A program made the position numbers and the translations under genes. A model generated the notes under the pieces. It searched no databases. It was not told where the DNA came from and saw only the letters and a program-made list of their open reading frames with translations. From assembly GCA_002331385.1 (NCBI GenBank), contig DCYB01000013.1, positions 124,001 through 188,000 of the forward strand: a DNA stretch of 64,000 nucleotides, given 5' to 3'. Origin of the DNA: Comamonadaceae bacterium UBA2121 (GTDB lineage: Bacteria; Pseudomonadota; Gammaproteobacteria; Burkholderiales; Burkholderiaceae_C). Below, piece by piece: positions 1-7,355 of this stretch (the first letter of the stretch is position 1; each line of letters begins with the position of its first letter).

Positions 1-513
1 ACCGATTACCGCGTCATCAACGGCCAGCGCGGCAAGCTCGCGCTGTTCAAGCTGGACGACAAGTCCAAGGTGATCGAGGCGTCGGCGGATGAAGGCGTGC
101 TCAACGCGTCCATGCCGATCAAGGACGACGATTTCATCGTGGTCTCTGGCCGCTTGCAACTCGACCACTTCAGTGGCGGATTGCGTGTGAAAGTGCTGCA
201 GGTGTCCGATCTGGCTGCTGCGCGTGCGCGCTATGCCAAGTATCTTCGTGTGGCCGTGCGGGACGATGTGCCCGACGTGGCGGCCATCGTGCGCGAGTTC
301 CCGCCCAAGGTGGAAGAAACCGAACACGGAGAAACCCTGAGGCGCGGCCTGAAGGTGCGCCTCGACATGCGCATCCAGTCCGACCGTGGCGCTGCCGTGG
401 CAGAGCTCAGTCTGGGCGATGCCAGCAGCTTCTTTCCGACCGATGCGGCGCTGGCCGCGTGGAGCAGTGCTGCGGGCGCGGAAGCGGTGTCAGTCGTCTA
501 TGACCATGGATGA
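1..513 (+). CDS. dnaE: DNA polymerase III subunit alpha, C-terminal end (partial)
   Basis: The frame is open from base 1, so only the last 170 residues of this replicative polymerase subunit are present and the start lies left of the window. The visible part holds the C-terminal OB-fold of DnaE: a strand run around IVVSGRLQLDHFSGGLRVKV followed by the typical AAARARYAKYLRV helix, then the tail domain. The catalytic PHP, palm and finger regions are outside the window. The identification rests on family recognition of this C-terminal region. The gene stops 80 bases before clpS and reads in the same direction; I saw no clear terminator between them. Confidence 0.85.
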   Translation, partial: TDYRVINGQRGKLALFKLDDKSKVIEASADEGVLNASMPIKDDDFIVVSGRLQLDHFSGGLRVKVLQVSDLAAARARYAKYLRVAVRDDVPDVAAIVREFPPKVEETEHGETLRRGLKVRLDMRIQSDRGAAVAELSLGDASSFFPTDAALAAWSSAAGAEAVSVVYDHG

Positions 514-593
514 CATTCGACACCTTGAAATTCACTTATATTGGCTCCAACTGATTTCCGTTTCGATGGATCAAGCTCGCTAGAATGATCTTC

Positions 594-950
594 ATGGCTA
601 CCAAACCTCCCACCAGACCTAAAGCGCCTCCCGTCCAGCCTTCGCGCGATGAGGGCGGCTCGGTGGTGCTGGAGCGCCGTACCCTGCGTACCGAGCCTCC
701 CCGGATGTACCAGGTGGTGATGCTCAACGACGACTACACGCCGATGGAATTCGTGGTGGTGGTCCTGCAGGAGTTTTTCTCCAAGGATCGCGAAGCTGCC
801 ACGCAGATCATGCTCAAGATTCATCTGGATGGAAAGGGTGTTTGTGGGGTCTTTACCCGCGACGTGGCTTCAACGAAAGTGGAGCTGGTGCTCGACGCAG
901 CACACAAGGCAGGGCATCCATTGCAATGTTTGTGTGAACCCGTTGAATAA
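594..950 (+). CDS. clpS: ATP-dependent Clp protease adaptor ClpS
   Basis: ClpS binds the N-domain of ClpA and delivers N-end-rule substrates to ClpAP in the cytoplasm. The 118-residue product has a disordered Pro-rich N-terminus followed by the ClpS core: MYQVVMLNDDYTPMEFVV (the N-degron pocket contains the NDDYTPMEFV motif), a helix with REAATQIMLKIH, and the end HPLQCLCEPVE. I chose the ATG at 594 rather than the in-frame ATG at 585, because MATKPP matches the usual beginning of the family; neither ATG has a strong ribosome binding site. It lies 60 bases upstream of clpA in the same direction, the classic clpS-clpA arrangement. Confidence 0.96.
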   Translation: MATKPPTRPKAPPVQPSRDEGGSVVLERRTLRTEPPRMYQVVMLNDDYTPMEFVVVVLQEFFSKDREAATQIMLKIHLDGKGVCGVFTRDVASTKVELVLDAAHKAGHPLQCLCEPVE

Positions 951-1010
951 CGGCAGAAAACCCCGATCTATCCGTCATCTTTGAAACGCAAGCGAAAAAG
1001 GAGTTCTCAC

Positions 1011-3353
1011 ATGATTGCCCAGGAACTGGAAGTCAGCTTGCACATGGCCTTTGTGGAGGCCCGCCAGCAGCGCCACGAGTTCATCACCGTGGAGCATTTG
1101 CTGCTTGCACTGCTTGACAACCCCAGCGCAGCCGAAGTGCTGCGCGCGTGCGCCGCAAACATTGATGATTTGCGCGCATCGCTGTCGAATTTCATCAAGG
1201 ACAACACCCCGCAGGTCGCTGGATCTGACGAGGTCGACACACAGCCCACGCTGGGTTTCCAGCGTGTGATCCAGCGTGCCATCATGCATGTGCAGTCCAC
1301 AGGCAATGGCAAGAAGGAAGTCACTGGCGCGAACGTGCTCGTGGCCATCTTTGGCGAAAAAGACTCGCATGCCGTGTACTACCTGCACCAGCAGGGCGTG
1401 ACACGTCTGGACGTGGTCAACTACATCGCCCACGGCATCAAGAAGGGTGAGCCGCCAGAGCCGACCAAGGCCGAAGGCCAGCCCGAGGCCGAAGAGGGCG
1501 CTGGCGAACGCAACGAAAAGGCATCCCCGCTGGAGCAGTACACGCTCAACCTGAACCAGGCCGCCAAGGAAGGCAAGATCGATCCGCTGATCGGTCGACA
1601 GTACGAGGTGGAGCGCACGATCCAGATCCTGTGCCGTCGGCGCAAGAACAACCCGCTGCTGGTGGGTGAGGCGGGCGTGGGCAAGACCGCAATTGCGGAA
1701 GGCCTGGCATGGCGCATCACGCAGAACGACGTACCGGAAATCCTGGCCGAGGCCACCGTGTACTCGCTCGACATGGGCGCATTGCTGGCTGGCACCAAGT
1801 ACCGCGGCGACTTCGAGCAGCGCTTGAAGGGCGTGCTCAAGTCGCTCAAGGACAAGCCCAACGCGATCCTCTTCATCGACGAAATCCACACGCTGATCGG
1901 TGCCGGTGCGGCCTCGGGCGGCACGCTGGATGCGTCGAACCTGCTCAAGCCAGCGCTGTCCAGCGGTCAGCTCAAGTGCATCGGCGCGACGACGTTCACG
2001 GAATACCGTGGCATCTTCGAGAAGGATGCTGCGCTGTCCCGCCGCTTCCAGAAGGTGGACGTGGTTGAGCCGACCGTGGCCGAAACCATCGACATCCTGA
2101 AGGGGCTGAAGTCGCGCTTCGAAGAGCACCACAGCGTCAAGTACGCCGTGGCGGCACTGCAGGCGGCGGCGGAGCTTTCGGCGAAATACATCAACGACCG
2201 CCATCTGCCTGACAAGGCGATCGACGTGATCGACGAGGCCGGTGCGGCCCAGCGCATTCTGGCGCCTTCCAAGCGCAAGAAGACCATTGGCAAGACCGAG
2301 ATCGAAGAGATCGTGGCCAAGATCGCGCGCATTCCGCCCGCCAATGTCAGCAACGACGACCGCAGCAAGCTGCAGACGTTGGAGCGCGACCTCAAGAGCG
2401 TGGTGTTCGGACAGGACAAGGCGCTGGAAGTGCTGGCAGCTGCCGTCAAGATGGCGCGTTCGGGTCTGGGCAAGGGCGACAAGCCGATCGGCTCGTTCCT
2501 GTTCAGCGGCCCCACAGGCGTCGGCAAGACCGAAGCGGCCAAGCAACTCGCCTACATCATGGGCGTGGACCTGATCCGCTTTGACATGTCCGAGTACATG
2601 GAGCGCCATGCGGTGAGCCGACTGATCGGTGCGCCTCCGGGCTACGTGGGCTTTGACCAGGGCGGTCTGCTGACCGAGGCGATCTCCAAGAAGCCGCACG
2701 CGGTGCTGCTGCTCGACGAAATCGAGAAGGCGCATCCGGACATCTTCAACGTGCTGCTGCAAGTGATGGACCACGGCACGCTGACGGACAACAATGGACG
2801 CAAGGCCGACTTCCGCAATGTCATCATCATCATGACGACAAACGCGGGTGCCGAGACCATGAACAAGTCCACGATCGGCTTCACCAACCCCCGTCAGGCG
2901 GGCGATGAAATGGGCGACATCAAGCGCCTGTTCACGCCGGAGTTCCGCAACCGTCTGGATGCGATGGTGAGCTTCAAGCCGCTCGATGAGCAGATCATCC
3001 TGCGCGTGGTCGACAAGTTCCTGCTGCAACTGGAGCAGCAGCTCGCCGAGAAGAAGGTGGATGTCACCTTCACCGACGCGCTGCGCAAGCATCTGGCGAA
3101 AAAGGGTTTCGATCCGCTGATGGGCGCGCGCCCGATGCAGCGCCTGATCCAGGACACGATCCGTCGTGCGCTGGCAGACGAGCTTCTGTTCGGCAAGCTC
3201 ACCGATGGTGGCCGCCTGACGGTGGACATCGAAACCGGCACCGACGACAAAGGCAACGAGACTGCTGAAGTCAAGCTGGATATCCAGCCGACACCCAAGC
3301 GGGAGCGTTCCAAGTCCGAGCCCGCCGAGCCAGAAGAGGCCACGGCAGACTGA
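1011..3353 (+). CDS. clpA: ATP-dependent Clp protease ATP-binding subunit ClpA
   Basis: This is the AAA+ unfoldase that partners ClpP; with ClpS it degrades N-end-rule and misfolded substrates. The 780 residues show the Clp N-domain (about 1-145, HEFITVEHLLLALL), a first AAA module with Walker A GEAGVGKT near residue 219 and Walker B FIDEIH, and a second module with Walker A GPTGVGKT near residue 500 and LLLDEIEKAHPD. The start at 1011 is set by AAGGAG at 998-1003; an in-frame ATG at 981 is not preceded by a good site. The protein is slightly longer than E. coli ClpA because of an acidic, charged tail of about 20 residues ending in EEATAD. It is followed at once by an intrinsic terminator. 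Confidence 0.97.
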   Translation: MIAQELEVSLHMAFVEARQQRHEFITVEHLLLALLDNPSAAEVLRACAANIDDLRASLSNFIKDNTPQVAGSDEVDTQPTLGFQRVIQRAIMHVQSTGNGKKEVTGANVLVAIFGEKDSHAVYYLHQQGVTRLDVVNYIAHGIKKGEPPEPTKAEGQPEAEEGAGERNEKASPLEQYTLNLNQAAKEGKIDPLIGRQYEVERTIQILCRRRKNNPLLVGEAGVGKTAIAEGLAWRITQNDVPEILAEATVYSLDMGALLAGTKYRGDFEQRLKGVLKSLKDKPNAILFIDEIHTLIGAGAASGGTLDASNLLKPALSSGQLKCIGATTFTEYRGIFEKDAALSRRFQKVDVVEPTVAETIDILKGLKSRFEEHHSVKYAVAALQAAAELSAKYINDRHLPDKAIDVIDEAGAAQRILAPSKRKKTIGKTEIEEIVAKIARIPPANVSNDDRSKLQTLERDLKSVVFGQDKALEVLAAAVKMARSGLGKGDKPIGSFLFSGPTGVGKTEAAKQLAYIMGVDLIRFDMSEYMERHAVSRLIGAPPGYVGFDQGGLLTEAISKKPHAVLLLDEIEKAHPDIFNVLLQVMDHGTLTDNNGRKADFRNVIIIMTTNAGAETMNKSTIGFTNPRQAGDEMGDIKRLFTPEFRNRLDAMVSFKPLDEQIILRVVDKFLLQLEQQLAEKKVDVTFTDALRKHLAKKGFDPLMGARPMQRLIQDTIRRALADELLFGKLTDGGRLTVDIETGTDDKGNETAEVKLDIQPTPKRERSKSEPAEPEEATAD

Positions 3354-3374
3354 TCCACGCGGATCGATCCAACC

Positions 3375-3414
3375 AAAAAGTCCCGCAGTTCCAACAGAAC
3401 TGCGGGGCTTTTTC
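3375..3414. terminator. Bidirectional intrinsic terminator between clpA and mltB
   Basis: A perfect 10-base stem (CCCGCAGTTC at 3382-3391 with GAACTGCGGG at 3397-3406, loop CAACA) is followed by CTTTTTC on the + strand and preceded by a run of A on the same strand. It can therefore end both clpA (+) and the convergent lytic transglycosylase gene (-). Confidence 0.9.
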
Positions 3415-3435
3415 TATAGGGCGCGTCAGGCGTGG

Positions 3436-4884
3436 CTACTGCGGGCTGGCCAAGAGCTTTTGCAGCAAATCCTTGGTGGCGAAACCGTCGGCGGGAATGC
3501 CGGCGCTTTTCTGGTAGTCGCGCACACCGATGCGCGTGGCGGGACCGGCGACGCCATCCGGTGTGCCGGTGTCGAAGCCGCGCGCGTTGAGCGCTTCCTG
3601 CAACTGGCGCACCTCCGTGCGCGACAGCGGCTCCAGATCGCGCGGCCACGCCGTAGTGAGGCCGGTGCCGCCGTTGATCTGGCGGGCCAACAGCCCGACC
3701 GCGAGCGCGTAGTTGATGGAGTTGTTGTAGCGCAGCAGCGCGCGGAAATTGTCGCCCACCAGAATCGCCGGGCCGCGTGCACCTGCGGGTGTCACGATGG
3801 AGGCGTTCTCCAGCGGCGGCAAGGGCGCTCCATTGAGTGTGCGGACCCCTTCGGCGGCCCAGGCGGCCGCGCTTTGAATCGTTTTGATTTCAGCGCGTGC
3901 ATAGTCAAAGCGGGCGGGCAATTCCACTTCGACGCCCCACGACTCTCCGGTGCGCCAGCCCGACTGGGCGAGGAAGTTGGCGGTGGAGTAGATCACGTCG
4001 GGGATGCTGCCCCAGATGTCGCGGCGGCCATCGCCATCGGCGTCCACCGCAAAGCGTTGGTAGGCGGAAGGAAGGAACTGCGTGTGCCCCATCGCGCCCG
4101 CCCAGGAGCCGAGCATCTGCGTGGCCGCGATATCGCCGCGATCGATGATCTTCAGCGCAATCAGCAGTTCACGGCTTGCCCATTCGGAGCGGCGACCGTC
4201 ATAGGCGAGCGTGGCGAACGCATCCACGGCGCGGAAACTGCCGAAATTGCGCCCGAAATTGCTCTCCATGCCCCAGATGGCCGTGATGACGGATGCCGGG
4301 ACGCCGAACTCGCGTTCAGCGCCATCGAAGACGGCCTTGTGGCGCTTCATCAGCACTTTGCCTTGATCGATGCGGGCCTGCGAAATGGCATTGTCCAGAT
4401 AAACCCATGGGGGCCGCGTGAATTCCGGCTGGGCCCGATCCAACTCGACGATGCGTGGCACGAAGCGCACGCCGTCCAGCGCCCCACTGACCGTGGCTTC
4501 GCTGATGCCAGCGTCGCGTGCGCGTTGCTCGAAAGCCTGCAGCCATTGCGCGAAGGTCTGGTGTTTGGCGGGGCCTTCGGGTGCCGGGAGTGGGGCAGGC
4601 GCCACCTCGGCTGCGGTACCAGCGGACGGGGTTGGCGCTACCACGGGCGCAGGCGGTTGCACGATCACCGGGGCAGGCGCGGGCAAGATGGCAGGCGCCG
4701 GTGACGGGGCCGTGGGTTGCGCAGAAGGCGTGAGCGTGGGCTTGCTTGGCGACGCAGCCTCGGGCGCGCTGACGCAAGCGCTGAGCAAGGCGACCAGGGC
4801 GGTGGCGCTGGCCAGACGGGACAATATTAGTTCGTTGCGGTGAGGGCGCGGCACGAATCGAGGTTCTTTATGAGTGACTGCCAT
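3436..4884 (-). CDS. MltB-family lytic murein transglycosylase lipoprotein with peptidoglycan-binding domain
   Basis: The enzyme cleaves the glycan strand of peptidoglycan with formation of 1,6-anhydroMurNAc. The start at 4884 gives a 482-residue protein with a basic N-terminus, a hydrophobic stretch and the lipobox LLSAC, so it is an exported lipoprotein. A Pro/Ala/Ser-rich linker follows, then the SLT_2/MltB domain, with the catalytic glutamate in IWGMESNFG at about residue 207 and the family motif AMGHTQFLPSAYQRFAVD. The last 60 residues (RTEVRQLQEALNARGFDTG) form a PG_binding_1 domain. A longer reading from a TTG at 4953 would overlap sbcB and spoil the signal peptide. The gene is divergent from sbcB and shares the terminator at 3375-3414 with clpA. 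Confidence 0.92.
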   Translation of the reverse strand: MAVTHKEPRFVPRPHRNELILSRLASATALVALLSACVSAPEAASPSKPTLTPSAQPTAPSPAPAILPAPAPVIVQPPAPVVAPTPSAGTAAEVAPAPLPAPEGPAKHQTFAQWLQAFEQRARDAGISEATVSGALDGVRFVPRIVELDRAQPEFTRPPWVYLDNAISQARIDQGKVLMKRHKAVFDGAEREFGVPASVITAIWGMESNFGRNFGSFRAVDAFATLAYDGRRSEWASRELLIALKIIDRGDIAATQMLGSWAGAMGHTQFLPSAYQRFAVDADGDGRRDIWGSIPDVIYSTANFLAQSGWRTGESWGVEVELPARFDYARAEIKTIQSAAAWAAEGVRTLNGAPLPPLENASIVTPAGARGPAILVGDNFRALLRYNNSINYALAVGLLARQINGGTGLTTAWPRDLEPLSRTEVRQLQEALNARGFDTGTPDGVAGPATRIGVRDYQKSAGIPADGFATKDLLQKLLASPQ

Positions 4885-4952
4885 CCTCGCATTGTGCAGG
4901 CTTGATGCAGGCATACTAGGCGAAAACGCGCTTTGCGACAGAATATTCTCCA

Positions 4953-6395
4953 ATGCACACTTTTCTTTGGCACGACTACGAAACTTTTGGCGCGGATACG
5001 CGACGCGACCGGCCAGCGCAGTTTGCGGCGATTCGCACCGACTCGGAACTGAACGAGATCGGCGAACCGCTGATGATCTATTGCAGGCCAGCGCCGGATT
5101 ATCTGCCAGACCCGGTTTCCTGCCTGATCACGGGCATCACGCCGCAGGTTTGTCTGGAAAAAGGACTCCCCGAAGCCGAGTTCGCCGCACGCATCGAAGC
5201 CGAAATGGCGCAGCCCGGCACCATTGGCGTGGGGTACAACACCATCCGTTTCGATGACGAGATCACGCGCTTCATGTTCTGGCGCAATCTGATCGATCCC
5301 TATGCGCGTGAATGGCAAAACCAGTGCGGGCGTTGGGATTTGCTCGACGTGGTGCGCATGACGTATGCGCTGCGTCCGGATGGCATCGAGTGGCCCAGGA
5401 ACGAGCAGGGCCAGCCCAGCTTCAAGCTGGAGAACCTGAGCCGCGCCAACGGACTGGTGCACGAGGCCGCGCATGATGCGCTGTCTGACGTACGTGCGAC
5501 GATTGCGTTGGCACGCCTGATTCGCCAGCAGCAGCCCAAGCTGTTCGATTTCGCGCTCAGCCTGCACAAGAAAGACCGCGTGATTGCAGAGTTGCGTTTG
5601 CCCGCAGCGCTGGAGCAGGCGCGGCCGTTCCTGCACGTGTCCGGCATGTTTCCTGCCGAGAGCGGTTGCATCGCCTTGATGATCCCGCTGGCGAGCCACC
5701 CCACAAACAAGAATGAGTTATTGGCCTGGGATCTGGCCCATGATCCGCGTGAACTGGCCGATCTGGACGTGGAAACGCTGCGCCTGCGCATGTTCACGCG
5801 CAGCGCAGATCTGCCCGAGGGCGTGACGCGCCTGCCGATCAAGACGGTGCACCTTAATAAGTCGCCCATGGTGGTGGGCAATGTGAACACCTTGAGCGCG
5901 GCGATGGCGCAGCGCTGGGGCATCGATTTTGAACAGGCGGCCCAACATGCAGAAGCCGCGCGCGCGCTGCCCGACATGAGCGCGACCTGGTCCGAGCTGT
6001 ACCGCCGAGCGCCTGCCGAGGCGCAAGATGTCGACCAGGACTTGTATGGCGGTTTTGTCGGCAACGAAGATCGACGCAGGTTGCAGCATCTGCGCACTCT
6101 GACGCCAGCGGAATTGGCCACCTCGCGCACCGGCTTTGATGATCCGCGCTTGGCCGAATTGGTGTGGCGCTATCGCATGCGCAGTTTTCCCGAGACCATG
6201 TCGCCGGAAGACCGGGAGCGCTGGGAGACGCTGCGCCAGGATTTCCTGATGGACGGTGCGGGCGGCAACCGGACGTTCGACATGCTGTTTGCCCAGCTCG
6301 ACGAACTGGGTGCACATACCGACAGCGAGCGCGATGCAACGCTGCTGGAAGCCGTGTACGACTACGCCGAATCCATCTCGCCGGAATTCTCGTGA
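4953..6395 (+). CDS. sbcB: Exodeoxyribonuclease I
   Basis: Exonuclease I degrades single-stranded DNA 3' to 5' and acts in mismatch repair and recombination. The 480-residue protein begins with the DEDDh exonuclease domain (WHDYETFGADTRRDRPAQFA, the first acidic pair of the active site) and contains HDALSDVRATIALARLI with the catalytic His/Asp of motif III. The C-terminal ExoI-specific region ends with the WRYRMRSFPETMSPEDRERW block. Length and motifs fit E. coli SbcB. Its stop codon overlaps the GTG start of the SIR2 gene by four bases (GTGA), so the two genes are translationally coupled. Confidence 0.95.
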   Translation: MHTFLWHDYETFGADTRRDRPAQFAAIRTDSELNEIGEPLMIYCRPAPDYLPDPVSCLITGITPQVCLEKGLPEAEFAARIEAEMAQPGTIGVGYNTIRFDDEITRFMFWRNLIDPYAREWQNQCGRWDLLDVVRMTYALRPDGIEWPRNEQGQPSFKLENLSRANGLVHEAAHDALSDVRATIALARLIRQQQPKLFDFALSLHKKDRVIAELRLPAALEQARPFLHVSGMFPAESGCIALMIPLASHPTNKNELLAWDLAHDPRELADLDVETLRLRMFTRSADLPEGVTRLPIKTVHLNKSPMVVGNVNTLSAAMAQRWGIDFEQAAQHAEAARALPDMSATWSELYRRAPAEAQDVDQDLYGGFVGNEDRRRLQHLRTLTPAELATSRTGFDDPRLAELVWRYRMRSFPETMSPEDRERWETLRQDFLMDGAGGNRTFDMLFAQLDELGAHTDSERDATLLEAVYDYAESISPEFS

Positions 6396-7258
6396 CCATC
6401 GTGGCGCCGCCGCAGGCAACGCACGACGTGCAACGGGCGGCCCAGGCGTTGGCCAACTTCATGGAGCGCCATCCCCGCCTGGTCGCGCTGACGGGCGCGG
6501 GTGTCAGCACGGCCAGCGGCATTCCCGATTACCGCGACGCGCAAGGGCAATGGAAACGCCCGCAGCCTGTCACCTATCAGGCCTTCATGGGCAGCGAGCA
6601 CACGCGCCAGCGCTATTGGGCACGCAGTCTGGTGGGCTGGCGTTGTTTCGGGCAGGCGCGCCCCGGAGTCGCACATGCTGTCATGGCGCAGCTGGAGCAA
6701 GCGGGGCGTCTGCCGCTCACCATCACGCAGAACGTCGATGGTCTGCACCAAGCTGCAGGTGCGCAGTCGGTTGTCGACCTGCATGGGCGACTCGATACGG
6801 TGCGCTGCATGCATTGCGAGGCGCGTTTTTCGCGAGTTGAGTGGCAGCAGCAACTGGAGCATGCCAATCCGCACTTTGTGCACCTGCAGGCGCTGAGTGC
6901 GCCGGATGGCGATGCGGATCTGGAGACAGTGGATTTTTCGCGCTTTCTCATCCCCGCTTGCCCTGTGTGCGGGGCCGGGCCGCTCAAACCCGATGTGGTT
7001 TTTTACGGCGAATCCGTCCCGCGCGCTCGTGTGCAGCGCAGCATGGAAGCGCTCGCCGCCGCCGATGGCTTGCTGGTACTCGGAAGCTCGTTGATGGTGT
7101 ATTCCGGCTATAGATTTGCTCTGGCCGCGCGCGAGCAGGGCAAGCCGGTCGTCGCACTCAATCTGGGTGTTACACGCGCGGACGAATTCCTATCGCTCAA
7201 GTTCCCATTAGATGTGGGTGCCACTCTGCAATCTACCGCCGCTCTCCTACATCCCTGA
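6392..7258 (+). CDS. SIR2-family NAD-dependent protein deacylase
   Basis: Sirtuins remove acyl groups from lysines using NAD+. The 288-residue product has the NAD-binding GAGVSTASGIPDYRD, the catalytic TQNVDGLHQAAGA and LHG, a zinc site made of two CxxC pairs (C139/C142 and C190/C193), and the GSSLMVYSGY block. The start is the GTG at 6392, the first plausible codon; it sits in the overlap GTGA with the sbcB stop. It resembles the longer class of bacterial sirtuins, with an insert between the zinc pairs (about residues 143-189). The target is unknown. The coupling with exonuclease I may be only an operon convenience. Confidence 0.9.
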   Translation: MTIVAPPQATHDVQRAAQALANFMERHPRLVALTGAGVSTASGIPDYRDAQGQWKRPQPVTYQAFMGSEHTRQRYWARSLVGWRCFGQARPGVAHAVMAQLEQAGRLPLTITQNVDGLHQAAGAQSVVDLHGRLDTVRCMHCEARFSRVEWQQQLEHANPHFVHLQALSAPDGDADLETVDFSRFLIPACPVCGAGPLKPDVVFYGESVPRARVQRSMEALAAADGLLVLGSSLMVYSGYRFALAAREQGKPVVALNLGVTRADEFLSLKFPLDVGATLQSTAALLHP

Positions 7259-7355
7259 ACCGGTTTCATTGGTAATTTCCGGCATGGCCTTGTCAGTAGC
7301 AAATGCGAGACGGGCCGCAGGTGACTGCGTGCGCTGATTTCCCGGAACCATTGGC

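Noticed and set aside
975..3092. A 705-codon open frame on the - strand opposite clpA
   Set aside because: It is antisense to a clear clpA, is rich in His, Arg, Gln and Leu as GC-rich antisense frames are, and has no family motif.
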